This document shows positions 18,251 through 28,748 of a stretch of 64,000 nucleotides of DNA, in pieces. The notes under the pieces were generated by a model. It ran no database searches. It was given only the letters and a program-made list of their open reading frames with translations, and was not told where the DNA came from. Positions within the stretch are counted from its first letter, which is position 1. The number at the start of each line of letters is the position of its first letter. Source of the stretch: Algoriphagus antarcticus (lineage in GTDB: Bacteria; Bacteroidota; Bacteroidia; Cytophagales; Cyclobacteriaceae); contig NZ_MSSW01000040.1 in NCBI RefSeq assembly GCF_002150685.1, positions 1-64,000 of the forward strand, written 5' to 3'. The translations under genes and the position numbers were made by a program.

Positions 18251-20875
18251 TTAAAGGTATAACTCTCTGGCTTTAGCCACTACATTTTCTAGTCCAGCTA
18301 GGTCTTTTCCTCCTGCAGTGGCAAAAAACGGTTGTCCTCCGCCTCCACCTTGTATTTCCTTAGCCAAATCCCTTACGATTTGACCAGCATTTAGATTCTT
18401 GCTCGTGATCAACTCCTCGTCTATGATTACTGCGATCTGTGGCTTGTCATCAATTTTGGCTGCCAAAATCACAAAAGCATTCGCCGTTTCATTTTTCAAC
18501 TCATACGCAAGCTTTTTCAGTGAATCGGCATTTGGCAATTCTACCTGAGCGATCAGGGTATTGATACCGTCACCAGACACAAACTGCTTGAGCAACTCCA
18601 CTTTCACTCCTGAAGCTTTCTCCAGATGTAAGACTTCAAGTTCTTTCTTCAAGTCATTTCTTTCCTGAAGTAATGATTCGATAGACTTCTTTAAATCTTT
18701 TGGATGCTTAAGCAATTCCTGAATCTCCTTCACCAAATCTTCCTTTTCACGGTAATATTTCTCAGCTGCCTCAGCAGTAATCGCTTCAATTCTTCGTACT
18801 CCAGAAGCGCTCGATGCCTCTGAAATAATCTTAAATAAACCGATTTTACTCGTTTGAGGAACGTGAGTTCCTCCACAAAGTTCTACAGAGAAGCTCTTGT
18901 CAAATGTGATTACCCGAACAAAGTCACCATATTTCTCACCAAAAAGAGCTGTTGCCCCTTGATTTTTAGCTTCTTCAATGGGTACATTTCTCTGCTCAGA
19001 TAACGTGATATTCTCGCGGATTTTTGAATTGACGATATCCTCTACTTCGGAGATTTCCTCATTAGATAATTTGCTGAAATGCGAAAAATCAAAGCGAAGC
19101 AAGTTCTGATTTACCAACGAACCACGCTGCTGTATGTGATCGCCAAGCACTTCTTTCAATGCCGATTGAAGCAAGTGTGTAGCAGTGTGATTATTTTCAG
19201 TCAAAAAACGCTTATCCGCATCTACTTCAGCACCAAATGTCAATTCTGGGTTCTTGGGTAGATTTTCCACGAAATGAACAATCAGATCATTCTCTTTTTT
19301 TGTGTCGATTACCTTAACTTTTTCAGTCTCGGATATCAACCATCCTGTATCTCCAACCTGTCCACCACTTTCCGCATAGAAAGGAGTTTTGTCTAATACC
19401 AATTGATATTTGTCACCTTTCTTATCAGATATGACCCGATACTTGATGATCTGACAATGTGCTTTAAGAAAATCGTATCCTACAAACTCAACTCCATTGT
19501 CCTCATTTACAATCACCCAATCTCCTGTTTCAGATTCAGAAGCAGCACGGGAACGTGTCTTCTGAGCTTCCATTTCTTCTGCAAAACCTTTTTCATCCAA
19601 TGAAAGTCCACTTTCACGGGCAATCAAAGAAGTCAGATCAAGTGGGAATCCGAAGGTGTCATATAGTTCAAAAGCAGTTTTTCCAGAAATAACATTATCA
19701 TTATTGGCCTTCAATTCTGCTTTAATCTGATCGAGTATTTTAAGACCATTGTCCAGCGTGCGAAGGAAAGATGCTTCTTCCTCATAAATCACTTTTGCGA
19801 TAAACTCCTGCTGCTGTCTGACATCTGGGAAAACATCTCCAAAATTATCAGCAATCAATGAGGTCAACTCATATAAAAATGGCTCATGGAAACCCAAAAA
19901 AGTATATCCATAACGAACAGCTCTTCTCAGGATTCTACGAATCACATAACCAGCCTTGTTATTGGAAGGCAATTGGCCATCAGCAATAGTAAAAGAAATC
20001 GCTCGAATGTGATCTACAATCACCCGAAACGCGATATCTGTTGCCAAATCTTCACCGTAAACCTTACCGGATTTCTTTGCCAAAGCAACCAAGAATGGGG
20101 TAAACAAATCTGTGTCGTAATTGGAAGATTTGTGCTGAATGGCTCTCACCAATCGCTCAAATCCCATCCCAGTATCGACGTGAGTCGATGGAAGAGCTTT
20201 CAATGATCCATCTGAAATCCTGTTGAACTGCATAAATACCAGATTCCAAATCTCGATCACTTGTTCGTGGTCATTATTTACCAAGTCTTTACCGGCTACC
20301 AGAGCACGGTCAGCATCTGACCTCAGGTCAATATGAATTTCTGAACAAGGACCGCAAGGCCCCACATCACCCATCTCCCAAAAGTTATCTTTTTTGGAAC
20401 CCAAAATAATGCGATCTTCTGGCACAATGGCTTTCCAAAGATCATAAGCTTCCTGATCCAAGCCTAAGTTATCTCCCTCGTCACCTTGGAATACAGATAC
20501 GTACAATCTATCCTTTTCCAAGCCATAAACCTCAGTCAACAATTCCCAAGCCCACTCGATCGCTTCTTTTTTGAAATAATCTCCAAAGGACCAGTTGCCC
20601 AGCATCTCAAACATCGTATGATGGTAGGTATCCACTCCCACTTCTTCGAGATCATTATGCTTACCGCTTACACGAAGGCATTTCTGTGAATTGGCGACTC
20701 GGGAATATTTGGCGATTTCATTACCTAGAAATGCGTCTTTGAATTGATTCATTCCCGCATTGGTAAACATCAGGGTTGGGTCATTTTTGACCACAATCGG
20801 TGATGAGGGAACGTAATGATGCTGCTTGGATTGGAAAAACTCAATAAAGGTGCTCCGTATTTTCTTTGCTTCCAT
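18251..20875 (-). CDS. alaS: Alanyl-tRNA synthetase
   Basis: The 874-residue class II synthetase charges tRNA(Ala). The N-terminal catalytic core has MEAKKIRSTFIEFFQSK, VVKNDPTLMFTNAGMNQFKD (motif 2 region) and GFERLVRAIQ (motif 3). The editing domain has zinc-binding HTATHLLQSAL and CGGTHVPQTSKIG, and the C-terminal oligomerisation domain ends with QGGGGGQPFFATAGGKD. Length matches the E. coli enzyme. It heads the alaS-gatB-tlpA-like transcript. Its upstream region (416 nt) carries GC-rich degenerate repeats but no recognised leader. Confidence 0.98.
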   Translation of the reverse strand: MEAKKIRSTFIEFFQSKQHHYVPSSPIVVKNDPTLMFTNAGMNQFKDAFLGNEIAKYSRVANSQKCLRVSGKHNDLEEVGVDTYHHTMFEMLGNWSFGDYFKKEAIEWAWELLTEVYGLEKDRLYVSVFQGDEGDNLGLDQEAYDLWKAIVPEDRIILGSKKDNFWEMGDVGPCGPCSEIHIDLRSDADRALVAGKDLVNNDHEQVIEIWNLVFMQFNRISDGSLKALPSTHVDTGMGFERLVRAIQHKSSNYDTDLFTPFLVALAKKSGKVYGEDLATDIAFRVIVDHIRAISFTIADGQLPSNNKAGYVIRRILRRAVRYGYTFLGFHEPFLYELTSLIADNFGDVFPDVRQQQEFIAKVIYEEEASFLRTLDNGLKILDQIKAELKANNDNVISGKTAFELYDTFGFPLDLTSLIARESGLSLDEKGFAEEMEAQKTRSRAASESETGDWVIVNEDNGVEFVGYDFLKAHCQIIKYRVISDKKGDKYQLVLDKTPFYAESGGQVGDTGWLISETEKVKVIDTKKENDLIVHFVENLPKNPELTFGAEVDADKRFLTENNHTATHLLQSALKEVLGDHIQQRGSLVNQNLLRFDFSHFSKLSNEEISEVEDIVNSKIRENITLSEQRNVPIEEAKNQGATALFGEKYGDFVRVITFDKSFSVELCGGTHVPQTSKIGLFKIISEASSASGVRRIEAITAEAAEKYYREKEDLVKEIQELLKHPKDLKKSIESLLQERNDLKKELEVLHLEKASGVKVELLKQFVSGDGINTLIAQVELPNADSLKKLAYELKNETANAFVILAAKIDDKPQIAVIIDEELITSKNLNAGQIVRDLAKEIQGGGGGQPFFATAGGKDLAGLENVVAKARELYL

Positions 20876-20997
20876 GAAGGTTTTGAGGCAATTAAGAATG
20901 CTATTTAGGCCGATTCCAGCCGTATATATTGGGGGACAAAATTAATAGAATTGACGGTGATACCTGCATGGCTGTAAGAATTTCTATCGGTTGATAA

Positions 20998-21155
20998 ACT
21001 CCCGCAAGGGCGCAAAGACGCCTTTAATGAAAACATTTCTCGCAACGGCGCGGCGGCGCAACTTTTTTTTACTTTGAGTTTTTCGAAACCTAGAAAGCTT
21101 TACACGGACAAGATTAATGAAGGATTGGTTCTCTCATAACGGCGCAAAGGCGCAA
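20998..21155. repeat. Degenerate GCGCAAAGGCGCAA intergenic repeats
   Basis: Three GC-rich blocks in otherwise AT-rich DNA share the core GGCGCAAAGGCGCAA or close variants: near 21001-21022, 21043-21062 and 21139-21155. The spacer 20876-21291 (416 nt) holds nothing else I can name and no credible gene. Confidence 0.55.
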
Positions 21156-21291
21156 TTTTCACTACTTTACAACTCAAAGATACTTGGCTTTATAAATCAG
21201 CTCAACTCTGCGGGAATGCCGTAAATCGTATTTCTTACATGGTAAATCTTTCTTACTTTCAATAAAATTTTTAATAACTCAATAATCACTC

Positions 21292-22398
21292 ATGAGCTAC
21301 CTCGATCAAATAACCTCCCCTACGCTACTTCTAGACGAAAAAATCTGCCGAGCCAATATCAAACGTATGGCTGATAAGGCTGCCCGACACGACATGAAAC
21401 TGGTTCCCCACTTCAAAACTGCTCAATCGCACCAAATCGGTGACTGGGCAAAAGAATATAACATCACTGAAGTGACAGTCTCTTCCATCAAAATGGCAGA
21501 ATATCTTTCGGGTCAAGGTTGGGTAAATATCCACATCGCATTTCCTTTCAATCCCCTTGAAATCCCCAAACTCAATAAAATTGCTGCAAAACAATCAATA
21601 TCTGTGCAGTTGATCAATGCAGAAACTACTCAAATGCTAGCGGATCAATTAGAGAGTTCAGTTGGTTTTTTTATTGAAATCGACGCGGGCTACGGCCGAA
21701 CTGGAGTGGAAGTAACTGATTTCGGTTTGATTGAGGAGATCATGCTGATTGCCAAAAAGTCGGATAAGCTGAAGTTCAAAGGCTTTTACCTACATCCTGG
21801 ACACACATATTACATGCCTGATATCCCTGCTATTTACGAGCAGTCCAGAAATGCACTGGGAATGCTCAAAAACAAATACAGCACCGAGTTTCCAAATTTA
21901 GTGTCCAGAATCGGTGATACACCCGGATGTGCAGTGATGGAGGATTTTGAGGATATAGACGAAATGGGTCCTGGTAATTTTGTGTTCTATGACCTGATGC
22001 AAGCTGAATTGGGTGGATGTGAGAAAAGAGACATCGCAGTTTGCCTTGCAGTTCCTGTAGTAGATATCAAAAAGAACCGCAAAGAAATCCTAGTCCACGG
22101 CGGTGGAGTTCATCTTGCCAAGGATGTTTTGGTAGGAGAAAATGGGTTGAAGAACTTTGGCGAAGTCGTTTATCTAAATGAAAATGGCTGGACGATTCCT
22201 GAAAAAAAATCCTTCTTGAAAAGCATTTCCCAAGAGCATGGAATTATCAAGGCTTCGGACGAATTGTTGGCCAAAGTAAAAGTTGGAGATCTTTTGGGAA
22301 TACTTCCTGTTCATTCTTGCATGACGGCAGATGCTATGGGGGAATACATTACGCTGGATGGTAAGAAAGTTGATCATGCGGAAGGAGCCCGAGTATAA
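21292..22398 (+). CDS. D-threonine aldolase / D-serine dehydratase-like PLP enzyme
   Basis: The 368-residue protein belongs to the fold-type III PLP family (alanine-racemase-like N-terminal barrel, DSD1-type C-terminus). The PLP Lys is in MKLVPHFKTAQS (about residue 42). The C-terminal metal site has the pattern PVHSCMTADAM (His and Cys ligands, as in D-threonine aldolase and chicken D-serine dehydratase). It likely cleaves or deaminates a D-beta-hydroxy amino acid; the exact substrate is not decided by sequence. It is monocistronic, preceded by the repeat-rich spacer. Confidence 0.85.
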   Translation: MSYLDQITSPTLLLDEKICRANIKRMADKAARHDMKLVPHFKTAQSHQIGDWAKEYNITEVTVSSIKMAEYLSGQGWVNIHIAFPFNPLEIPKLNKIAAKQSISVQLINAETTQMLADQLESSVGFFIEIDAGYGRTGVEVTDFGLIEEIMLIAKKSDKLKFKGFYLHPGHTYYMPDIPAIYEQSRNALGMLKNKYSTEFPNLVSRIGDTPGCAVMEDFEDIDEMGPGNFVFYDLMQAELGGCEKRDIAVCLAVPVVDIKKNRKEILVHGGGVHLAKDVLVGENGLKNFGEVVYLNENGWTIPEKKSFLKSISQEHGIIKASDELLAKVKVGDLLGILPVHSCMTADAMGEYITLDGKKVDHAEGARV

Positions 22399-22477
22399 AA
22401 AATAATCCATTGGATCAATTTAGTCCGGAGCCAGCATGCGGGGCGGAAATAGTAAAATTTGCAAGATTTGCAAGAAG

Positions 22478-22515
22478 TAAGTAGTGAAAAGTAAAAGGGT
22501 AAACAGTACAAACTA
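22478..22515. repeat. AGTAAGTAGTGAAAAGTAAA-type intergenic low-complexity repeat
   Basis: The spacer after the PLP enzyme gene contains a run of AGTAAA/AGTGAA-like units (AAGTAAGTAGTGAAAAGTAA and onward). A similar run in the opposite sense closes the sugar kinase/HIT spacer near 58305-58389. Such units are common filler in this phylum. Confidence 0.4.
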
Positions 22516-22602
22516 TCTACTACACATTATATTTAGAATTTTAAAAACCAATCAAATCCATAGCCAAATCTCTAGGTTTATTTTCAACTACTAGCTATAC
22601 CC

Positions 22603-23181
22603 ATGTTCAAAGACGTCAACATTTTAAAAACCGAAGTGCTATCCGATAATTGGTACACACTTCGGAAAATCACTTTTGAATACAAAAAGAAAAACGGTGA
22701 GGTCATCACCCAAACCCGAGAAGCATACGACCGGGGAAATGGTGCGACCATTCTTTTGTATAACCAGGAAAAGAAAACTGTCATTCTTACGCGTCAGTTT
22801 AGACTGCCCACCTACACGAATGGCAATCAATCAGGCATGATGATCGAAGCCTGCGCAGGCCTTTTGGATAAGGACAATGCCGAGGATTGCATTCGCAGAG
22901 AAACTGAAGAAGAAACTGGCTACGTGGTCAAGGATGTAAAAAAAATCTTTGAAGCCTATATGTCTCCAGGTTCAGTCACGGAAATTCTCTATTTCTTTAT
23001 TGCGGCCTATTCCAAAGATATGAAAGTAAGCGAAGGTGGTGGCGTAGATCATGAGGAGGAAAACATAGAAGTACTGGAAATGCTTTTTGATGATGCGCTA
23101 GAGATGGTGAACAATGGCGAGATCAAAGATGCCAAAACGATTATGTTGCTTCAATATTTGAGGTTGCAGGGAATTCTTTAA
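22603..23181 (+). CDS. nudK: GDP-mannose pyrophosphatase NudK (Nudix hydrolase)
   Basis: The 192-residue protein resembles E. coli NudK along its whole length: [49 protein letters not shown] with EETGY (Nudix box with the NudK-type spacing), [20 protein letters not shown], and the late [15 protein letters not shown]. It hydrolyses GDP-mannose and related sugar nucleotides with Mg2+, acting in the cytoplasm as a dimer. It has no operon partners. Confidence 0.93.
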   Translation: MFKDVNILKTEVLSDNWYTLRKITFEYKKKNGEVITQTREAYDRGNGATILLYNQEKKTVILTRQFRLPTYTNGNQSGMMIEACAGLLDKDNAEDCIRRETEEETGYVVKDVKKIFEAYMSPGSVTEILYFFIAAYSKDMKVSEGGGVDHEEENIEVLEMLFDDALEMVNNGEIKDAKTIMLLQYLRLQGIL

Positions 23182-23229
23182 AATCTAGCTCATTGCTGAT
23201 TTTAAAAGTCACAAATCTTATCTTACACT

Positions 23230-23463
23230 ACGGAAACGATCATAATAACAGTAATTGAGAAGATTCATGGAAAAGTATAATCTCTCCTCCAGCAATTTGA
23301 CAAAGAAGATCCGTAGGTATTTACAAAAGATAATGATTTCGCTTTTTCTGGCTCAGAATTGAAAGTTGAGTATCAAAAATTACACTCAGGGAAAGTAAAA
23401 ACTTATTCTTTAGAAGGAGCGGACGAGATTTTAGAAGAAACTATCAAACGCTATGAAAATTGA
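23230..23463 (+). pseudogene. Decayed small gene, two in-frame stops and lost start
   Basis: One frame of 77 codons reads coherently: TETIIITVIEKIHGKV, stop TAA (23278-23280), SLLQQFDKEDP, stop TAG (23314-23316), VFTKDNDFAFSGSELKVEYQ and on to KRYEN, TGA. The first codon is ACG where an ATG would fit the common small-protein beginning MKTIIITV. Amino acid use after the stops looks protein-like, so I read it as a dead gene of a small cytoplasmic protein (antitoxin-like size). The family is not recognised. The rest of the 388-nt spacer holds nothing evident. Confidence 0.55.
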
Positions 23464-23569
23464 GTTTCAACTATATTAAAGTCAAATCACCCTAGCCTCC
23501 TTAAAGGTGGAATAGCACAATTTAAACATCAACTATTTTTCCCAAGTAAGAACCTTAATATCAACGCTA

Positions 23570-24064
23570 ATGCCAGCCGAACTCGAAATCACCCACTACT
23601 TTACAAATTCAAAAAAGGAAGTTTACGATGCTTTTACCACGTCCGAAAGCCTCCAAAAATGGTGGGGTCCAGTGGGACACGAAATGCAAGTAAAAACCTT
23701 CGAATTTCATCCAGAAGGAATTTTTCACTTTGTGCTTAGAGATAAGGAAAACAATGCAATGTGGGCAAAATGGGTATTTAAAGAAATCAAAGAATCCTCC
23801 AAACTTCAATTTATCAATTGCTTTTCCAATGAAGCCGGCGAAACTGTCAAAGCTCCTGAAGTACCATTTGGTGCGGACTGGCCTATGGAAATGATTGTAG
23901 ATCTGGAATTTTACGTAGAGGAAGGCAAAGCCAGAATAGATATGGTTTCCTTTCCTCACAATGCCTCTGATACTTCAAAGAAAGTGTTCGCTGATAATAT
24001 TGGAAATATGGAACAGGGATTTGGTGGAACTTTTGACCAGTTGGAGAAATATCTTTCGAAGTAG
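23570..24064 (+). CDS. SRPBCC/AHSA1-type ligand-binding protein
   Basis: The 164-residue protein has the AHSA1 signature: an early strand-helix ITHYFTNSKKEVYDAFTTSE, LQKWWGPVGHEM, FHFVLRDKENNAMWAKWVFKEI, and a C-terminal helix EQGFGGTFDQLEKYL. It folds as a helix-grip cavity for hydrophobic ligands; many members are annotated as ATPase activators, but substrates are rarely known. It is 56 nt upstream of the DUF2306 gene, probably in one transcript with it and corA. Confidence 0.88.
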   Translation: MPAELEITHYFTNSKKEVYDAFTTSESLQKWWGPVGHEMQVKTFEFHPEGIFHFVLRDKENNAMWAKWVFKEIKESSKLQFINCFSNEAGETVKAPEVPFGADWPMEMIVDLEFYVEEGKARIDMVSFPHNASDTSKKVFADNIGNMEQGFGGTFDQLEKYLSK

Positions 24065-24120
24065 TTTCTAATGTCAAGATTCACTCATCAAAACGCCCAA
24101 TGATCTAAAATCTAGTATCT

Positions 24121-24798
24121 ATGAAACCTGTCTTAAGAAAGATCAGCTGGTGGATAGTTGGAATTCTTGGTACCCTCATTGGCTTGTATCCTGTTCTGTA
24201 TTTTTTTGTAGACAGAAATTTCGGCTTACTCCAATCCAAATCTGCAGACCTACTCATTTCCAATCTCTGGAATGCTGGATTTTACACCCACATTATCCTT
24301 GGGGGATTCGCACTGCTGATTGGCTGGGTTCAATTCCCCAAGGCCTTTCGGGATAGAAACAGAAAGCTTCATAAGAGAATCGGAATGGCATACGTCACAG
24401 CTGCATTCTTCAGTAGTCTGGCAGGGATTTATATTGGACTCTATGCTACAGGTGGAACGGTCAGTATAATTGGATTTATATCTTTGGGAATTATCTGGTT
24501 ACTCACCTCCATGATGGGATGGTTTACTGCCAAAAAGCATAATTACGACGCACATGAGGACTGGATGATCTTTAGCTATGCGGCTTGTTTTGCAGCGGTG
24601 ACGCTCAGAATCTGGCTTCCTATCTTAATCATTATTCATCAAGGCGACTTTGAACCTGCTTATCGAATCGTCGCTTGGCTTTGCTGGGTTCCAAATATGT
24701 TGGTGGCATATTGGATTGTGAGAAGAAGGAAGGATGAAAGGAATTTAAAATTTAAAATGGAGAATAATACTACGGTAAATGATACTTACTTAAAATGA
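24121..24798 (+). CDS. DUF2306 membrane protein
   Basis: The 225-residue protein has about six membrane segments (WWIVGILGTLIGLYPVLYFF, IILGGFALLIGWVQF, IGMAYVTAAFFSSLAGIYIG, IIGFISLGIIWLLTSMMGWF, and two more near the end). RKLHKRIGMAYV and YDAHEDWMIFSYAACFAAVTLRIW are characteristic of DUF2306, a family with His residues facing the membrane. Biochemical role is unknown. Its stop overlaps the start of corA (ATGA), so the two are translationally coupled. Confidence 0.88.
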   Translation: MKPVLRKISWWIVGILGTLIGLYPVLYFFVDRNFGLLQSKSADLLISNLWNAGFYTHIILGGFALLIGWVQFPKAFRDRNRKLHKRIGMAYVTAAFFSSLAGIYIGLYATGGTVSIIGFISLGIIWLLTSMMGWFTAKKHNYDAHEDWMIFSYAACFAAVTLRIWLPILIIIHQGDFEPAYRIVAWLCWVPNMLVAYWIVRRRKDERNLKFKMENNTTVNDTYLK

Positions 24799-25757
24799 AC
24801 CCAATGATCGAAATTCTCCTAAAAAATAAAAAGTCCTTTAAAGCTCAACGTGTGAGTGAACTGACGGTTTCAGAACTTGACTTTCATGTCATGCAGTTTA
24901 TGGATTATACCAATTCTGAGTTGAGCTGGCTGGAGGAGAATTATGGGCTGGATTTCACCATAATGAAGCATTTTGAGGATATAGAAATCAGTTCACACTT
25001 TTTGGAAAATGAAAATCAAGCAGCATTTCACTTCTCCATCCCGTATTACAACACTGAGAGAACGATGGTTGAAGAGCCCTTGTTCATTATAATCACCGAA
25101 GTGGGGCTTTTCCTTTTTACCAGTTTAAATCTTGATGCGTATTTCAATGAGAAGTATCCAGCCAAAATAAATTCCTTGCAGCGGATCCCAGATTTGCAGG
25201 GTATTTTCAAATTTCAGTTTGAGTTTGTCTCTGACTATTTCGCAGATATCACGGAAAGCCTGAGTAGAAAAGTCAAACTGCTCGCTAACGACATTCTGAT
25301 AGAAAAGGAATTTTCCAGCAATGTCATGGATATCATCACACGATATAATTTCAACAACTTACTTATCAAAGAATCACTGCTTGAGACAACACGGGTTTTG
25401 AGATTATATATCAAGAGTAACTGGGAACAAAAAGCGGAGTTAAAGGAAAGTATAAGAACTGAGCTGAATGACCTGACCGTAATTTCCGATTACATCGAGT
25501 TCAATTTTGACCGTTTAGACGATTTAAGAGAGAACGTTTCGAATAAGATTGACTTGGAACAAAATCACATTTTTAAGATGCTCACGGTAGTTACCGTCTG
25601 TATTTCTCTTCCTACACTCATTGCCGGCGTTTATGGGATGAACTTTGAAACGATGCCGGAACTTAAATTCGCTTTTGGATATCCGATCGTATTGATTGCT
25701 ATGATTTGCTCGGCAATCTTGCCCTTCATTTACTTCAAGAGAAAAAAGTGGCTGTAG
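24795..25757 (+). CDS. corA: CorA-family Mg2+/Co2+ transporter
   Basis: The 320-residue protein has the large acidic cytoplasmic funnel domain (about 1-250, long helices such as NDLTVISDYIEFNFDRLDDL) and two C-terminal membrane helices. The universal GMN motif is present in GVYGMNFETMPELKF at the end of the first helix, and the second helix ends with a basic tail (KRKKW). The start overlaps the DUF2306 stop by 4 nt. Divalent-cation import is predicted from the family; a second Mg transporter gene, mgtE, lies at 62238-63605. Confidence 0.92.
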   Translation: MNPMIEILLKNKKSFKAQRVSELTVSELDFHVMQFMDYTNSELSWLEENYGLDFTIMKHFEDIEISSHFLENENQAAFHFSIPYYNTERTMVEEPLFIIITEVGLFLFTSLNLDAYFNEKYPAKINSLQRIPDLQGIFKFQFEFVSDYFADITESLSRKVKLLANDILIEKEFSSNVMDIITRYNFNNLLIKESLLETTRVLRLYIKSNWEQKAELKESIRTELNDLTVISDYIEFNFDRLDDLRENVSNKIDLEQNHIFKMLTVVTVCISLPTLIAGVYGMNFETMPELKFAFGYPIVLIAMICSAILPFIYFKRKKWL

Positions 25758-25904
25758 TTTAAAAAACCTTTCAATTATCGCAGATCTTCGCTGACAAACT
25801 TGCTAATACACGTAGGTCTTTTCAAGATCAGCCTTCATACGGGTCACAATATTTGGGGAAATCCTAGAGAAACCAGGCGGTATCCAAATAAACTATATAA
25901 TTGA

Positions 25905-25944
25905 GACCTCTGCGAAAATCTTTGTGTCCATTGCGGTTAAAATA
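25905..25944 (+). repeat. CTCTGCGAAAA/TTTGTGG-type dispersed repeat, copy 1
   Basis: The segment reads approximately GACCTCTGCGAAAA, CTTTGTGTCC, TTGCGGTTAAAA. Related, diverged copies lie at 30034-30070, 50880-50923 and 61246-61283, all in spacers and all ending in a (G)GTTAAA-like tail. No coding potential. Confidence 0.5.
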
Positions 25945-25957
25945 ATTCACCCAAAAA

Positions 25958-25983
25958 AAGCCCTGATTCGGAAATCAGGGCTT
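25958..25983 (-). terminator. Rho-independent terminator
   Basis: An 11-bp stem (25958-25968 with 25973-25983, arm AAGCCCTGATT) is followed on the minus strand by seven T. It ends the exported-protein gene whose stop is at 26006. Confidence 0.9.
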
Positions 25984-26005
25984 GTGGTAATAGTTGGCTT
26001 AATCC

Positions 26006-26593
26006 TTACAAGAACAATGTTTTTCTTCTTCCTTTTACATCTTTTACTTCCATGTAGATATCTGTAGCTTTCAAACCGTTGAATGAAAAGTTCTTGATGA
26101 ATCCTTCGGCTTGGTTGATTTTCTCTTCATAAATAAGCTTGCCGCTTTCTGAAGAATAAACTTTCACATCTACTCCTGGCTCAAGCAAGCCCACAACTGC
26201 CAGTCTCACGGTATTGTCATCCAATACTTTACCATAAGCCATCAAAGGCAAATCATTTGAAGAAATAGGTTGCTCTTTAGTTTCTACAGTGTAGACAATT
26301 TCTTCATTATTGGTTACAATTTTCACTTGATACTCACCCGCTGGTAAATTTTTCAAGTCATAAGGAACCAGCAAATTCTCATCTTTCACGCGTACGTTTC
26401 TGCTATTAAGGCTTTTTCCATCTGCATCCAAAATAGAAATTTTAGCGTTGCCAAGACCTTCGTTGAGCGTGACACTGATTTTTTTGTAGTTTGAATTGAC
26501 AGAGGAAAGTGCTCTCAGATCTTCACTTGCGTTTGCTACCAATGAGCTAAAAGATAATGCGCTTGCTAATGCTACTGTGAATAAGGTTTTCAT
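26006..26593 (-). CDS. Exported protein with beta-sandwich repeats (195 aa)
   Basis: A clear signal peptide (1-22, VALASALSFSSLVANA) precedes two beta-rich segments. The first (about 35-105) has SVTLNEGLGNAKISILDADG and the phrase NLPAGEYQVKIVTN, typical of T9SS-type sorting or DUF3244-like Ig folds; the second (about 115-195) has DVKVYSSESGKLIYEEKI and a C-terminal RRKTLFL. It has no membrane segment after the signal and no enzyme motif. It may be a small secreted or periplasmic protein exposed at the surface; function is unknown. It is monocistronic with its own terminator. Confidence 0.8.
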   Translation of the reverse strand: MKTLFTVALASALSFSSLVANASEDLRALSSVNSNYKKISVTLNEGLGNAKISILDADGKSLNSRNVRVKDENLLVPYDLKNLPAGEYQVKIVTNNEEIVYTVETKEQPISSNDLPLMAYGKVLDDNTVRLAVVGLLEPGVDVKVYSSESGKLIYEEKINQAEGFIKNFSFNGLKATDIYMEVKDVKGRRKTLFL

Positions 26594-27168
26594 AATATTT
26601 GGTTTAGTATTGTGCTTTCCCTAATGCTAAGCGCATACCAATCCAAAAACAATCTTTGCTGGAAGACTGATAATTTTTCACTTCTTTAAATTTTTAAGAA
26701 GAATTCAGAATTAAATTTTGAAAGGATCACGATTTTTTAACAAAACCTGTACAATAAGTGATCACATCCCCGACCGAGTGCATTGCTATCGTACACTTTT
26801 TAGGTATTTCAATGTTTATGATGTCGCGCCAAACATTGCCTGTTAAGGGAAATTAATTTTGAAAAAATTTAAAAACCGTGAAGTTGATTTTTATCCCAAT
26901 TAATCTCCTGTACGCTTCCGAACACACTTCGTTCGATAGTATTCAACTAACCGATCAATTTTTGTAAAATCACCATAACATCCTTTGATTTTCTGAACTT
27001 AAGCTGAATAATGAAGAACAAACCTTCATTCATCATATATTCTAATCGCAAAACAATACAGAGAGTTGACTGATCCTTCTTTGGAAATCCCCAAGTTTTT
27101 ATTGTAATTTTCAATAGGACACAATAGAAGATTTGGAAAATCAAATACCTACTAGTAATCCTACTAGT
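26594..27168. other. Long spacer without recognised gene
   Basis: This divergent AT-rich region shows no convincing coding frame on either strand; a 65-codon frame at 26947-27144 (minus) lacks family features or a promoter. Near its right end (27148-27170) lies a tandem 11-bp repeat CCTACTAGTAA, one base apart, which looks like a protein-binding site for the gene at 27247. Confidence 0.5.
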
Positions 27169-27223
27169 AAATCCTGAAAAAAAACTGGAGCGTGCTTATG
27201 ACTCCGTATGCTCCTCAGGATTT
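27169..27223. promoter_or_regulatory. Nested inverted repeat upstream of the esterase gene
   Basis: Outer arms AAATCCTGA (27169-27177) and TCAGGATTT (27215-27223) enclose an inner pair GGAGC (27187-27191) and GCTCC (27210-27214). In RNA this would form a branched hairpin 23 nt before the start codon at 27247; in DNA it may be an operator. Confidence 0.45.
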
Positions 27224-27246
27224 CGAATAACCTTAAACCAATCATT

Positions 27247-28407
<1,161 letters not shown>

Positions 28408-28429
28408 ATCAAATGTCAACCATATAATT

Positions 28430-28460
28430 GAAGCGTAGTCAAAAGCTGCGCTTCTTTTTT
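28430..28460 (+). terminator. Rho-independent terminator
   Basis: A 9-bp stem with one G-U pair (28430-28438 with 28446-28454, arm GAAGCGTAG) is followed by nine T, closing the esterase transcript. Confidence 0.88.
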
Positions 28461-28748
28461 TGAATGCCTAATATATACAGTCCGCAAAGTAGTTCGGCAA
28501 TCCTGTCCTGCGCTATTCGCCTCACTAAATAAGGTTATCGAGGAGAAACCAATCATTAATTTATTCTTCCAGGAAAAGGAGCTGAAATCTGCAAATATCC
28601 CATTCTGCTTGGACTAGGTACTTATATAATGATCGCGATTTAAAAAAGGCCAAAGACCTCCATTTTCGTATAGCAGATGATTATTTTTGTTTATAGATAG
28701 ACTGCACACGTGTGAAAACCCTTTTCGCCTTACTACGTTTTCCAAATC
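28461..28748. other. Spacer with a 10-bp palindrome only
   Basis: No coding frame of note. A perfect palindrome CACACGTGTG sits at 28705-28714, 35 nt before the start of the DUF922-like gene, a possible regulator site. Confidence 0.35.

Noticed and set aside
26947..27144. A 65-codon minus-strand frame in the long spacer
   Set aside because: No family features, no promoter, and composition like the surrounding AT-rich spacer.
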